64,000 bases of DNA from Microcystis panniformis FACHB-1757. GTDB lineage: Bacteria; Cyanobacteriota; Cyanobacteriia; Cyanobacteriales; Microcystaceae. The stretch covers positions 5,208,001 to 5,272,000 of the forward strand of contig NZ_CP011339.1 of the NCBI RefSeq assembly GCF_001264245.1. Direction: 5' to 3'. Under the pieces are notes generated by a model. It saw only the letters and a list, made by a program, of their open reading frames with translations, made no database searches and was not told where the DNA came from. The position numbers and the translations under genes were made by a program. Below are positions 41,859-51,639 of the stretch, piece by piece (position 1 is the first letter of the stretch; each line of letters opens with the position of its first letter).

Positions 41859-43484
41859 CTAATAGTCGAAATCTCCACCGCCGCCTGGAGCAGCGGCTTT
41901 TTCTTTTTCGGGTTTATCCACCACAATACACTCGGTAGTTAAAACCATACCGGCGATAGAAGCGGCATTTTGTAGGGCAGAACGAGTCACTTTCGCGGGG
42001 TCAACGATACCCGCCTCAAACATATCGGAGAACTCACCAGTAGCGGCATTATAACCGACATTAAAGGGCTTTTCTTTCACCCGTTCGGCAATAACTGCAC
42101 CGTTTTGGCCGGCATTTTCAGCGATCCGTTTTAAGGGAGCAGCAATGGCGCGAGAAACGATTAAAGCACCGGTTAATTCTTCATGGTGTAGGGTTTCTTT
42201 GGCCCAAGTTTCCAATTGGGGAGCCAGGTGAGCTAAAGTAGTACCACCTCCGGGGACGATACCTTCTTCTACGGCTGCTTTAGTGGCGTTAATTGCGTCT
42301 TCTAAGCGCAATTTGCGGTCTTTCATTTCCGTTTCCGTAGCGGCACCGACTTTAATCACTGCCACACCCCCGGCTAATTTAGCCAGACGTTCTTGCAGTT
42401 TTTCTTTATCGTAGGAAGAATCAGTTTCCTCGATTTGACGGCGAATTTGCTCACAACGGGTTTTCACTGCCACGTCGTTGCCTTCGGCCACGATGGTGGT
42501 GGTATCTTTGTTCATGGTGATACGACGGGCCGTACCTAAGCTGTCAATTTTAGTGGTTTCCAGTTTTAAACCCGCATCTTCGCTGATTACTTGACCACCG
42601 GTTAAGACGGCGATATCTTCTAACATCGCTTTTCTGCGATCGCCAAATCCAGGGGCCTTCACCGCAGTGACGTTAAGAACACCGCGCAGACGGTTAACTA
42701 CTAGGGTTGCCAAAGCTTCTTTTTCGATGTCTTCGGCGATAATTACTAGGGGTTTACCTTGACGGGCCACCTGTTCGAGAATGGGAACCAAATCCTGTAC
42801 TAAACCGATTTTTTTGTCGGTAATCAGAATAGCGGGATCCTCAAAAACGCATTCCATGCGCTCGGTGTCGGTGACAAAGTAGGGAGAGATATAACCTTTG
42901 TCAAAACGCATCCCTTCGGTGATTTCTAGTTCGGTGGTCATGGATTTCCCTTCTTCTAGGGAAATTACGCCTTCTTTACCGACTTTATCCATGGCCGAGG
43001 CGATCATTTGACCGACTTCATCATCGTTACCGGCAGAGATAGCGCCCACTTGTGCGATCGCTTTGGAATCTTCTACGGGTTTCGCGTGTTTGGCGATTTG
43101 ACTGACGAGGAAATCGGCAGCTTTATCGATACCTTTTTTCAGAGAAATCGGGTTAGCACCGGCGGCGACGTTGCGTAAACCTTCTTTAACGATAGCGTGG
43201 GCGAGAACGGTGGCGGTAGTTGTACCATCACCTGCCACATCGTTGGTTTTTGAGGCGGCTTGGCGAATTAAAGCCACACCGGTGTTCTCGATATGGTCTT
43301 CCAGTTCGATTTCTTTAGCGATGGTGATGCCATCATTGACGATTTGGGGTGCGCCAAATTTCTTTTCGAGGACGACGTTACGACCTTTGGGACCGAGGGT
43401 GACGGCTACCGCTTCGGCCAGCAGATCCATGCCTTTTTCTAGGGCCCGACGAGCATCTTCGTTGTAGATAATAGATTTAGCCAT
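41859..43484 (-). CDS. groEL: Chaperonin GroEL (60 kDa)
   Basis: 541 residues, full length. ATP-dependent protein folding cage. Visible: KSIIYNEDARRALEKGMDLL at the start, VTLGPKGRNVVLEKKFG, DGTTTATVLA with the catalytic Asp, and VEEGIVPGGGTTLAHL. It ends in GGGGDFDY and lacks the Gly-Met-rich tail. Second gene of the groESL operon, 46 bases after groES. The CIRCE-linked copy is normally the GroEL1 of cyanobacteria. Confidence 0.97.
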   Translation of the reverse strand: MAKSIIYNEDARRALEKGMDLLAEAVAVTLGPKGRNVVLEKKFGAPQIVNDGITIAKEIELEDHIENTGVALIRQAASKTNDVAGDGTTTATVLAHAIVKEGLRNVAAGANPISLKKGIDKAADFLVSQIAKHAKPVEDSKAIAQVGAISAGNDDEVGQMIASAMDKVGKEGVISLEEGKSMTTELEITEGMRFDKGYISPYFVTDTERMECVFEDPAILITDKKIGLVQDLVPILEQVARQGKPLVIIAEDIEKEALATLVVNRLRGVLNVTAVKAPGFGDRRKAMLEDIAVLTGGQVISEDAGLKLETTKIDSLGTARRITMNKDTTTIVAEGNDVAVKTRCEQIRRQIEETDSSYDKEKLQERLAKLAGGVAVIKVGAATETEMKDRKLRLEDAINATKAAVEEGIVPGGGTTLAHLAPQLETWAKETLHHEELTGALIVSRAIAAPLKRIAENAGQNGAVIAERVKEKPFNVGYNAATGEFSDMFEAGIVDPAKVTRSALQNAASIAGMVLTTECIVVDKPEKEKAAAPGGGGDFDY

Positions 43485-43530
43485 AATGTATCGTTATTCG
43501 TGCAAAATAGGGGTTTTCAAGGGTAGATGA

Positions 43531-43842
43531 TTAGGAAACGGAGGCGAGAATGTCTTTTTCGGAGAGGAGAACGTACTCTTCGCCACCAAGTTTGATATCG
43601 GTTCCGGCATATTTGGAGTAGAGAACTTTGTCCCCCACACCCACTTCCACAGGGGTGCGGCTACCGTCATCGTTGCGTTTGCCAGCGCCGACGGCCACGA
43701 CTTCTCCGATTTGGGGTTTTTCTTTAGCGGCATCGGGAAGGAAAATGCCACCGGCGGTTTTTTCTTCGCTGGGGCTAACTTTAACGAAAACTCGATCGCC
43801 TAGGGGTTTAACAGTTGTTACGTTGATGCTGACTGCAGCCAT
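43531..43842 (-). CDS. groES: Co-chaperonin GroES (10 kDa)
   Basis: 103 residues from MAAVSINVTTVKPLGDRVFV. The mobile loop is EEKTAGGIFLPDAAKEKPQ; the C-terminal part has VLYSKYAGTDIKLGGEEYV. It caps the GroEL cavity. ATG 43842 is chosen over the open frame to 43896 because the latter would run into the CIRCE leader. GGAT(A)TTCC and AGGATATTCC-like bases precede the start. Confidence 0.96.
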   Translation of the reverse strand: MAAVSINVTTVKPLGDRVFVKVSPSEEKTAGGIFLPDAAKEKPQIGEVVAVGAGKRNDDGSRTPVEVGVGDKVLYSKYAGTDIKLGGEEYVLLSEKDILASVS

Positions 43843-43889
43843 GGAATATCCTCCGTTTGTCTTGTATTTGGGTAAGTGCCTTTTCCAGA

Positions 43890-43916
43890 TTAGCACTCTT
43901 ACCTTCCGAGTGCTAA
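43890..43916 (-). promoter_or_regulatory. CIRCE operator upstream of groESL
   Basis: TTAGCACTC, nine bases, GAGTGCTAA: a perfect match to the CIRCE inverted repeat, 48 bases upstream of groES. HrcA represses heat-shock operons by binding it, so the operon is expected to be induced by heat. Confidence 0.97.
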
Positions 43917-44150
43917 TTTACCGAAATAGAAGTCCCCCTGACAACGGCTCGATCGGTACGGGTTTCCGAACTATGGTGTTAAGCTAGGGTTTGCTGAAAA
44001 AGTTTGTTGGTCGGGTCAGGAATCAGTATTCTCCGAGTCAGGAGAATTAAGAATGAGCATTAATCAATTGAATGCTCTATTTAAGAATTTTAGGCAATTT
44101 TATGCTTATTTCTCTCATTTTTGCCCTCTCAAAAATTAATTAGGGTTTGC

Positions 44151-44357
44151 TGAATAAATTTGAAATGTAGGCAAGGTAGCGGTTTTGTGGCTTTTCTCGC
44201 TCCCACAGGTGCAAGATTTTGAGAGAATCCTGCTTCTAAACCTTGCGTCTTCATCGGCCCGCGTCCTGTAGGGGCGAAGCATTCGGGCAATAACCTATCG
44301 GTGAAACCGGAGATTTTCTATCCGAATGCTTCGCCCGTACTTTTTGCCGCAAACCCT
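44151..44357. mobile_element. Short element with AGGGTTTGC/GCAAACCCT ends
   Basis: About 207 bp from TTAGGGTTTGCTGAATAAAT to TTGCCGCAAACCCTA. Inside is a 15-bp inverted repeat (GGGCGAAGCATTCGG / CCGAATGCTTCGCCC, about 44272-44331). A related end lies at 43984. Together these fill the gap between CIRCE and the CurT-like gene; no gene is seen. Confidence 0.6.
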
Positions 44358-44391
44358 ACTTATGCAAGAACTCTAGTGTAAGCTGTTGTGC

Positions 44392-44436
44392 AAAAACAAA
44401 AGAGTTGAGCGGAAACACTCAACTCCTTTGTTTTTT
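44392..44436. terminator. Bidirectional terminator downstream of CAAD gene
   Basis: AAAAACAAAAGAGTTGAG and CTCAACTCCTTTGTTTTT form an extended stem with loop CGGAAACA; U-tracts are produced in both directions. It lies 15 bases after the stop of the minus-strand CAAD gene. Confidence 0.85.
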
Positions 44437-44450
44437 ATGCTTGATTCTAT

Positions 44451-44882
44451 CTATAAAGTGTTATTGTGACTGCCAAAAACTTGCGCTTTTAGTGCATCAA
44501 TTTCGGCTAATAACTCGCGACGATTTTCATCTTTGAGCAGATAGCGCCAGACAAACCAACCAGTGTAAACGATCCCAACTAATTGTAGGATAGGAGCAAG
44601 GAGGGGAATATCATCGATCGCATCTAAGACCGCTAGGGTAACTTTTACGGTGACAAAACTCGCTAAAATTGCCCCCAGAACGATTAAAGGTTTTTTGTAT
44701 CCAGAGAAGAAACTACCGATATAATCGGGGACATTAGCCAGATAGGACATTACCGAATCCCAAACTGGTTCTACATATTCAGACCAAATCTGTTCGGTGC
44801 TGCTGCTGCTGGGTTTGCTCAGAGACCCGGGTAAATCTGTTCTAATCGGATTTTGTGTTTCGGTGGGTTGCATTGATTCCAT
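44451..44882 (-). CDS. curT: CAAD-domain protein (CURT1/CurT-like)
   Basis: 143 residues. A Ser-rich N-terminus is followed by an amphipathic helix (VMSYLANVPDYIGSFFSGYK) and two transmembrane helices (PLIVLGAILASFVTVKVTLA; LAPILQLVGIVYTGWFVWRYL) with the conserved DAIDDIPLLAP loop, and a C-terminal amphipathic helix. The family shapes thylakoid membrane curvature; the same domain is also found fused in cyanobacterial aminoacyl-tRNA synthetases. Confidence 0.88.
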   Translation of the reverse strand: MESMQPTETQNPIRTDLPGSLSKPSSSSTEQIWSEYVEPVWDSVMSYLANVPDYIGSFFSGYKKPLIVLGAILASFVTVKVTLAVLDAIDDIPLLAPILQLVGIVYTGWFVWRYLLKDENRRELLAEIDALKAQVFGSHNNTL

Positions 44883-45115
44883 ATTAACTGATCCTCATCA
44901 TAAAGGTTAGACAGTGCGCGAATACGACCAACGGGGGTCAATTTTAACAGACTGAATAGACTAACTCGCTGTTGCCCATATTATCGGATAATTGCGATAG
45001 TAGGCGGAAAGTTTCTCAACAACTATTAAGAATCAAGGATTTAGCTTCTCAATTTTATCGTCAGTCTGACCGCAATTCTCTATTCTAACAGCAGGTAGCG
45101 ATCGGAGTTGAGGAA

Positions 45116-45247
45116 TCAGGGGGTGTCAGTTATCAGTGAACAGTAATCAGTTATCAGTGGGGAGATAGGGAGTAAAAAGCCGGTGGGTTACGGCGAATAC
45201 TCAATTTTTAGTGAGATTATAACTTATTTTCGCCTAACCCACCCTAC
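45116..45247. repeat. Family-C words and a small GGTGGGTTACGGCGAA palindromic element
   Basis: GGTGTCAGTTATCAGTGAAC and GTTATCAGTGGGGAGATAGG at 45120-45169 are family-C and octamer words. At 45180-45246 GGTGGGTTACGGCGAA and TTCGCCTAACCCACC are inverted ends of a 66-bp element next to the pcrA stop. With about 230 bases of plain AT-rich DNA this fills 44883-45257. Confidence 0.7.
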
Positions 45248-45257
45248 AGATGATTAC

Positions 45258-47579
45258 CTATTCCTGGATAAGTTGCATGGGTGCGGTGCGAGGATCGATG
45301 ATTTTCTGACCTAAACCCGAAAATTTGACCGCTAGATTCATTTTTTTGCCCGTACCGAGGATATGGGTCACTTCTCCTTCTCCAAAAGTAGAGTGTAACA
45401 CTCGATCGCCTACCTGCCATTTTCTTTGATTAGAGGCGGTTGTTTGAATGGGAACCACTTTTGGGGTCTTTTTGGGTTTCAGGTTGCTTGTGAGCAATTC
45501 TGGGGGCAATTCCTGCAAAAATTGGGAAGCTACCTTAGTCTCTTTATTTCCCCAGACATATCTTTCTTTTGCGTAGGTTAAAAATAATTGTTCCTTGGCC
45601 CGAGTCACTCCCACATAACACAAACGCCGTTCTTCCTCAAGAGCAATGGGATCGTTTAAACTACGATTATGGGGAAAAATGCCCTGTTCTAAACCGACTA
45701 AAAAGACGATAGGAAACTCTAAACCTTTGGCTGAATGTAGAGTCATTAACGATACTTTTTCCTGACCTTCCTGAAGATTATCTAAGTCCGAGGCTAAACT
45801 AGCACTAGCGAGAAATTCCCGTAGATTAGTTTCCTCATTTTCCTCTTGAAATTGTACCACGGCGGTATAAAGTTCTTGGATATTTTCGATCCGGGTATCA
45901 GCTTCCTCGGTTCCCTGCTGTTTTAATTCATCAATATATCCCGAATTTTCCATGATTTGATCTAGGATTTCACTAGCGGATAAATCGGTGATTTTTTCTT
46001 GCAGGTTTTGGATAGTTTTAGCTAATTTATTGATGCTTTTAGTCGCACGACCAGCGAGAGTATTAACGGAAGTTTCATCGCTGATAATTTCCCATAAAGG
46101 TACTCCTAATTCTTGGGCAGCTTTGAGCAAATTATCGATTGTGGTTTTACCGATACCGCGCCGGGGAGTGTTAATAATTCTCAGTAAACTAACGGTATCA
46201 GCAGGATTGGCAATCACTCGTAAATAAGCGATCGCATCTTTAATCTCCTGTCGATCATAAAATTTAAATCCCCCGACAATATTATAGGGGATATTATTGC
46301 GAATTAACCCATCTTCAAAGGGACGAGATTGGGCATTAATTCGGTAGAGAATAGCAAAACTACCCCAATTTAATTCGGGGTTTTCTTGGGTAAATTCTCT
46401 GATTTTATCGATAACAAAAGCTGCTTCTTCCTGTTCATCTCTGGCTTTAAAAACATAGATACTATCGCCCCCTTCTCTAGTGGGAACAAGGACTTTATCG
46501 ATTCTTTGACTATTCTTTTCAATTAATTTATTGGCCGCTTGCAGAATATTTTCCCGTGAACGATAGTTTTCCTGTAGTTTCACCATCGTGCGAGTATCAT
46601 CATCGGGTAAACCATCGCCAAAGTCCGCTTGAAAATTGAGCAAAATAGTAAAATCTGCCATCCGAAAACTATAGATAGATTGGTCGGCATCACCCACCAC
46701 AAAAATCGATCGATCCGTCCAATTCCACTCACTTTTTTTTGTTTCACCATTGGTGGACAAAAGCCGAATTAACTCGTACTGAATCCGGTTAGTATCTTGG
46801 TATTCATCGACTAAAATATGCTTAAATTGCGTGTGCCAATAGCCGAGAATAGACTCATTTTGCTGAAAAAGACGGACTGGAACCAGGATCAAATCATCAA
46901 AATCTAGGGCGTTATTTTGGGCTAATTGCATCTGATAAGCCTGATAAACCTCAGAAATGACCTTTCCCCGAAAATAAGGGTTTTCTCTGGCATAATCTGT
47001 GGGGGTTAAACCTAAATTTTTGGCATTACTAATCGCATAACGCAGATTGCGAGCATCAAATTTTTTATCGTCTAAATTCATCTGTTTGGTGACGATATTT
47101 TTCACCAAACTCTGGGCATCAGATTCATCCATAATTGAGAAATTCCTTTGCCAACTATGACCATATTCATCCTGATATTTATTAATGTCATAGCGCAAAA
47201 TCCGACCGCAAAGACTGTGAAAAGTCCCAATCCAGAGTTTTTTAGTATAATTCCGATAAACTTGAGAAAAGAGTTTTTTTTGTTCGTATTCTTCCAAAAG
47301 TTCTAATCTTTGACCGTATTTTTCCTGTGCCTTCTGTTGAGCAAAAGTTTTTTCAATTCTCGTTTTCATTTCCCGGGCCGCCTTATTGGTAAAAGTGACC
47401 GCGAGAATATTTTCCGGATCGACCCCGTGATGACGGATCAAATGGGCGATACGATAGGTTAAAGCGCTGGTTTTTCCCGATCCTGCTCCAGCAACCACCA
47501 ACAGGGGGCCGCAAAAATGCTCAACAGCAAGGCACTGGGAAGGATTGAGTTGTTCTAAATAATCGGCTGTGACTGTCAT
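45258..47579 (-). CDS. pcrA: ATP-dependent DNA helicase PcrA/UvrD
   Basis: 773 residues. Superfamily 1A 3'-5' helicase for repair and for removing replication blocks. Walker A GAGSGKTSALTYR (residues about 31-43), motif II DEYQDTN, motif III GDADQSIYSFR, motif IV QENYRSREN, motif V TLHSAKGLEFP and motif VI YVGVTRAKEQLFL are all present. The C-terminal segment WQVGDRVLHSTFGEGEV is the Tudor-like domain that contacts RNA polymerase in PcrA. Confidence 0.95.
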   Translation of the reverse strand: MTVTADYLEQLNPSQCLAVEHFCGPLLVVAGAGSGKTSALTYRIAHLIRHHGVDPENILAVTFTNKAAREMKTRIEKTFAQQKAQEKYGQRLELLEEYEQKKLFSQVYRNYTKKLWIGTFHSLCGRILRYDINKYQDEYGHSWQRNFSIMDESDAQSLVKNIVTKQMNLDDKKFDARNLRYAISNAKNLGLTPTDYARENPYFRGKVISEVYQAYQMQLAQNNALDFDDLILVPVRLFQQNESILGYWHTQFKHILVDEYQDTNRIQYELIRLLSTNGETKKSEWNWTDRSIFVVGDADQSIYSFRMADFTILLNFQADFGDGLPDDDTRTMVKLQENYRSRENILQAANKLIEKNSQRIDKVLVPTREGGDSIYVFKARDEQEEAAFVIDKIREFTQENPELNWGSFAILYRINAQSRPFEDGLIRNNIPYNIVGGFKFYDRQEIKDAIAYLRVIANPADTVSLLRIINTPRRGIGKTTIDNLLKAAQELGVPLWEIISDETSVNTLAGRATKSINKLAKTIQNLQEKITDLSASEILDQIMENSGYIDELKQQGTEEADTRIENIQELYTAVVQFQEENEETNLREFLASASLASDLDNLQEGQEKVSLMTLHSAKGLEFPIVFLVGLEQGIFPHNRSLNDPIALEEERRLCYVGVTRAKEQLFLTYAKERYVWGNKETKVASQFLQELPPELLTSNLKPKKTPKVVPIQTTASNQRKWQVGDRVLHSTFGEGEVTHILGTGKKMNLAVKFSGLGQKIIDPRTAPMQLIQE

Positions 47580-47732
47580 AATCTTTCCGTATAGCTCTGC
47601 GACCTCTATTAATCAGGCTACATCATCGGGACGGCTATCGGGCATTAGTCAACCCCTTCAAGAAATAAAAATTTTTTGGGCTAGTTTGTTTCAAATCGCT
47701 CAAGATTCTAAGTTGTCATCTACAATGGAATT

Positions 47733-47809
47733 AGCGGAGACGAAAGTTTCCGTTCACTCCTCACACCACACTCCGTCCGGACAATCGAACATTGTTCGGG
47801 CGCTTTCTT
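47733..47809 (+). ncRNA. yfr1: Yfr1 small RNA
   Basis: The unpaired core ACTCCTCACACCAC (47756-47769) is the invariant motif of cyanobacterial Yfr1. It is flanked by a 5' hairpin CGGAGAC-GAAA-GTTTCCG and a 3' terminator stem (12 bp, CGTCCGGACAAT / ATTGTTCGGGCG) followed by CTTTCTT. A TACAAT -10 box sits at 47721-47726. In other cyanobacteria Yfr1 pairs with mRNAs through its core, notably porin-type mRNAs. It lies about 100 bases upstream of metK. Confidence 0.93.
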
Positions 47810-47912
47810 ATTGAAAATACTCGATCTCTACAAATTCCCTGTTACACTGTATTATCAAAGATTTCTTGGAATCTTTTTGCGTTCAAACGTACTACTATGT
47901 GAGGGACATCAC

Positions 47913-49163
47913 TTGTCTAAACGTTATTTGTTCACCTCCGAATCGGTTACAGAGGGACATCCCGATAAAATTTGTGACCAGATTTCTGATACTATTCTCG
48001 ATGCTCTGTTATCCCAAGATGACCACAGTCGTGTAGCGGCTGAAGTGGTTGTCAATACAGGGTTAGTCTTGATTACTGGTGAAATCACCTCGAAAGCACA
48101 GGTTCACTTCGTCGATTTAGTTCGCAAGAAAATCGCTGAAATCGGCTATATCAACGCAGATAACGGCTTTTCCTCGAATAGTTGCACCGTTTTAGTCGCT
48201 TTAGACGAACAATCTCCCGATATTTCCCAGGGGGTCACGGCTGCTCAGGAAAATCGCGAACTTCTCAGCAATGATGAACTCGATAAAATTGGTGCGGGAG
48301 ACCAGGGTATTGTCTTCGGTTTCGCTTGCAATGAAACCCCCGAATTTATGCCCTTACCGATTAGTTTAGCCCACCGCATCGCTCGCCGTCTAGCGGCAGT
48401 CAGAAAAACCGGTGAACTTTCCTATCTGCGTCCCGACGGTAAAACGCAAGTATCGGTCATTTATGAAGATGGTCGTCCCGTGGGTATCGATACTATCCTT
48501 GTTTCTACCCAACACGATGCTACTATCGGCGATATCACTGATAATGATCTCGTCCAACAAAAGATTAAAAGTGATCTCTGGAAAGCGGTAGTAGAGCCGG
48601 TTTTCAGCGATTTAGAGATTAAACCCGATGCCAACACCCGTTATCTGGTTAATCCCACCGGAAAATTCGTCATTGGTGGACCCCAAGGCGACGCGGGATT
48701 AACGGGACGGAAAATTATCGTCGATACCTACGGTGGCTATTCTCGTCACGGTGGCGGCGCTTTCTCCGGTAAGGATCCTACCAAAGTCGATCGCTCCGCG
48801 GCCTATGCTTGCCGTTATGTGGCCAAAAATATCGTCGCTGCTGGTTTGGCCGATAAGTGCGAGATTCAAGTGGGTTATGCGATTGGGGTAGCTCGTCCGG
48901 TGAGTCTCTTCGTGGAAACCTTTGGCACTGGCAAAGTCGCTGATGATGTGATTCTGGACTTAATCAATAAATACTTTGAACTTCGTCCGGCCGGTATTAT
49001 CCAAACCTTTAACCTGCGCGGTTTACCCTCGGAAAGAGGCGATCGTTTTTACCAAGATGTGGCCGCTTATGGTCATTTTGGGCGCAATGATCTCGATTTA
49101 CCCTGGGAAAAGACCGATAAAGCCGCTATCCTCAAAGAAGCTTTGACTTCTGTGGTAGTATAG
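47913..49163 (+). CDS. metK: S-adenosylmethionine synthetase
   Basis: 416 residues from a TTG start (reads M-SKRYLFTSESVTEGHPDK, family-typical), with GAGGGA seven bases upstream. The longer frame to 47811 overlaps the Yfr1 terminator and is not likely. Motifs GHPDKICDQ, GAGDQGIVFGFACNE and GGGAFSGKDPTKVDRSAAY bind ATP, K+ and Mg2+. It makes SAM from methionine and ATP. No SAM riboswitch is seen in its leader. A terminator follows at 49193. Confidence 0.96.
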   Translation: MSKRYLFTSESVTEGHPDKICDQISDTILDALLSQDDHSRVAAEVVVNTGLVLITGEITSKAQVHFVDLVRKKIAEIGYINADNGFSSNSCTVLVALDEQSPDISQGVTAAQENRELLSNDELDKIGAGDQGIVFGFACNETPEFMPLPISLAHRIARRLAAVRKTGELSYLRPDGKTQVSVIYEDGRPVGIDTILVSTQHDATIGDITDNDLVQQKIKSDLWKAVVEPVFSDLEIKPDANTRYLVNPTGKFVIGGPQGDAGLTGRKIIVDTYGGYSRHGGGAFSGKDPTKVDRSAAYACRYVAKNIVAAGLADKCEIQVGYAIGVARPVSLFVETFGTGKVADDVILDLINKYFELRPAGIIQTFNLRGLPSERGDRFYQDVAAYGHFGRNDLDLPWEKTDKAAILKEALTSVVV

Positions 49164-49192
49164 GGTTAGAAATTAACTGCAATTTTTGATTG

Positions 49193-49224
49193 AGGAGTAG
49201 AGTTTCAGGCTCTATTCCTTTTTT
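49193..49224 (+). terminator. Terminator of metK
   Basis: AGGAGTAGAG / CTCTATTCCT (one G-U pair), loop TTTCAGG, followed by TTTTTT; 30 bases after the stop. Confidence 0.85.
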
Positions 49225-49537
49225 CGACGGTTTTTAAACAGAAAAAGCTATATTTATCAGTCAATCGAATCTGTCTTTCTGTTTGTGTTCTTTGTGCCTT
49301 TGTGTTTATCCTTAACTCTTATGGTATAACTGGACAACAAAAGGTTTGGTTTTAAACTTTAGCCTCCCTATTCTCTGGGTCCTCTTGTAGCTAAAAATAG
49401 CTCACCTCTTATTTGTTGATGAGTGAAGGTGAATATAGCTTTTCTCATCAAGATGCAGTGTAACCTGATTGGGTAAGTAAAACTTCCCACCTCATCATTA
49501 AGATAACTGCTATATAGTTAAAATTGACAACTTAGGT
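49225..49537. other. AT-rich intergenic region without gene
   Basis: About 310 bases between the metK terminator and the MITE. No open frame, RNA or recognisable promoter stands out; AGCTCACCT and AGGTGAATATAGCT form a weak, interrupted inverted repeat. It probably contains the original promoter of the ABC ATPase gene, now displaced by the 186-bp MITE. Confidence 0.4.
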
Positions 49538-49723
49538 GGCTCTTCGGTTTATGTTATGCAATGAACGGGGGTTATAGAGGATGTAACCCTTGTATAGAAA
49601 GGCATTTAGCGATTTTTGTCAATTATTTTTCTCTAGAGCGAACTAATCAATTAAGTCTCTTGCCAGATAAGGATTTAGTCGATTTATGCTCCCCTATCGA
49701 ACCATACCAAGTAACGAAGAGCC
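49538..49723. mobile_element. ISL3-like MITE with exact 8-bp target duplication (copy 3)
   Basis: 186 bp from GGCTCTTCGGTTTATG to CAAGTAACGAAGAGCC. The flanks are ACTTAGGT at 49530-49537 and 49724-49731. It is inserted 42 bases upstream of the ABC ATPase start codon and so alters its leader. Confidence 0.92.
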
Positions 49724-49765
49724 ACTTAGGTTAAGATGATGCTAGGTTTCACCAGTTAAAGAGCT

Positions 49766-51639
49766 ATGGATAACAAAGTTCTCGACGTTCGCCATCTCAC
49801 CGTTGAATTTTCTAATCAGAAAAGAACAACAGTCGCCGTTAATAACATTAGTTTTAGCTTGCAGAAAGGTCAAGTTCTCGGTTGTGTGGGGGAGTCGGGT
49901 TCAGGAAAATCCGTCACCTCCCTTGCACTCATGGGATTGGTTCCCTCTCCTGGAAAAATTACCGGGGGAGAAATTTGCTTTCGTCCGGCAAAAGGTCCGT
50001 CAATGCAAGCAGTAGATTTATTATCTATTCCCCCGGAAGAATTGCGTTATTATCGCGGGGGAGAAATGGCGATGATTTTCCAAGAACCAATGAGTTCTCT
50101 TAATCCAGTTTATAACATCGAGTTTCAACTCACAGAAGCAATTTTACTGCATCAAAAAGTCACCACTGAACAGGCAAAAAATCAAGCCATCTCTCTACTG
50201 CAAGAAGTGCGCTTATTACCCAGTGATGAACAGTTGGAGGAGAAGTATATAGAAACTTTTCCCTTAGAAAATAAGGGTCATGTCAGAGAAAAAATTAGAA
50301 CTTATATTCAGGAACAAAAAGAGGCAATTCTCAAGCGTTATCCTCACGAATTATCGGGGGGACAATTACAAAGGGTAATGATTGCCATGGCGATTTCTTG
50401 TAATCCTACCCTATTAATTGCCGATGAACCAACCACCGCTTTAGATGTGACTGTCCAAGCAGAAATATTAAGATTATTAAGAGATTTGTGTAAAAGCGAT
50501 CGAGAAATGTCAATGGTTTTTATCTCCCACGATTTAGGAGTTATTAACGAAATTGCCGATCAAATTGTCGTGATGTATCAAGGAGAAATTGTCGAACAGG
50601 GAACTAAAGAAGAAGTATTAAATTATCCCCAACATCCCTACACAAAAGGTTTACTTGCCTGTCGTCCTCGCTTAAACTCTCGTCCAGAAAAATTGCCCAC
50701 CGTCAGCGATTTTTTACGAGTGGAAAAAGACTCTCAAGGTAAGATTATTGAATTACAGGAAATTACTCCACCAGCAGTTAAATTTATTACTCTCCAAGAG
50801 GAAGAAAGCAGAATTGAAGGTTTACAACATCACGAGAATATTTTATCGGTAGAAAATTTATCGGTTAGATTTCCAGTTAAGGGAGTTTTCGGGCAAGTAA
50901 AGACCTTTTTTAATGCCGTAGATCAGGTCAGTTTTGCCGTTAAACGGGGGAAACCCTGGGTTTAGTCGGTGAGTCGGGCTGCGGAAAATCTACCTTAGCA
51001 AGGACAATTCTGCGCTTAATTCCTGCCACTTCTGGAGATATCTATTTCCGAGGAGAAAATCTCGCTAAATTAAACCCCAGCGATCCAAAATTAAGACTAC
51101 TGCGCCGGGAATTACAGATAGTTTTTCAGAATCCCTACAACTCCCTGAATCCCCGTTTATCCATCGGTAAAGCAATTTTAGAACCGATGGTTATTCATCA
51201 TACCGGCGGCAATTACAAAAAGCAACGGCAACGAGTAGAATATTTATTAGAACGAGTTAAACTCGATCCTAATTGGTTTGATCGCTATCCCCATCAATTA
51301 TCGGGAGGACAACGACAAAGGGTGTGTATTGCTCGCGCTTTAGCCTTAAATCCTCAGTTTATTATCTGTGATGAATCTGTCTCTGCTTTAGATGTTTCCG
51401 TGCAAGCGGGAGTCTTAAATTTACTCAAAGAATTACAGCAGGAATTTAATCTCACTTATATCTTTATTTCCCACGATTTAAGTGTCGTCAGATTTATGAG
51501 CGATCGCATTATGGTGATGAATAAAGGTAAAATTGAGGAAATTGGTACAGCTAACGAAATTATCAACTCTCCCCAAAGCGATTACACCCGTAAACTTATC
51601 GCTTCCATTCCCCAATTTACCGAAAGTCTTGCTAGTTAA
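49766..51639 (+). pseudogene. Double ABC-transporter ATPase (DppDF/YejF-like), frameshifted
   Basis: The first ATPase domain (Walker A CVGESGSGKS, signature LSGGQLQRV, Walker B LLIADEPTTALDV) belongs to an oligopeptide/nickel-type importer. The second domain (GESGCGKST, LSGGQRQRV, FIICDESVSALDV) follows in another frame. The frame breaks after AVKRGKPWV at 50965; one extra G in the G5 run at 50946-50950 restores AVKRGETLGLVGESGCGKST and gives about 624 residues. Motifs in both halves are intact, so the gene may be functional if the base is a read error. The stop codon lies in a palindromic repeat. No permease genes are nearby. Confidence 0.88.

Noticed and set aside
44392..44436. Yfr2-type small RNA because the loop reads CGGAAACA
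   Set aside because: Only one short stem with U-tracts on both sides is present, which a bidirectional terminator explains.
47569..47814. 81-codon open frame upstream of metK
   Set aside because: It overlaps Yfr1 and the pcrA start, has no recognisable domain and runs through the Yfr1 terminator.
47580..47912. SAM riboswitch upstream of metK
   Set aside because: No SAM-I, SAM-II or SAM-IV core could be matched; the region is explained by Yfr1 and its terminator.
49766..51639. Programmed frameshift in the double ABC ATPase
   Set aside because: No slippery heptamer with downstream structure was evident, and three other genes show the same kind of missing base, so an error or mutation is simpler.
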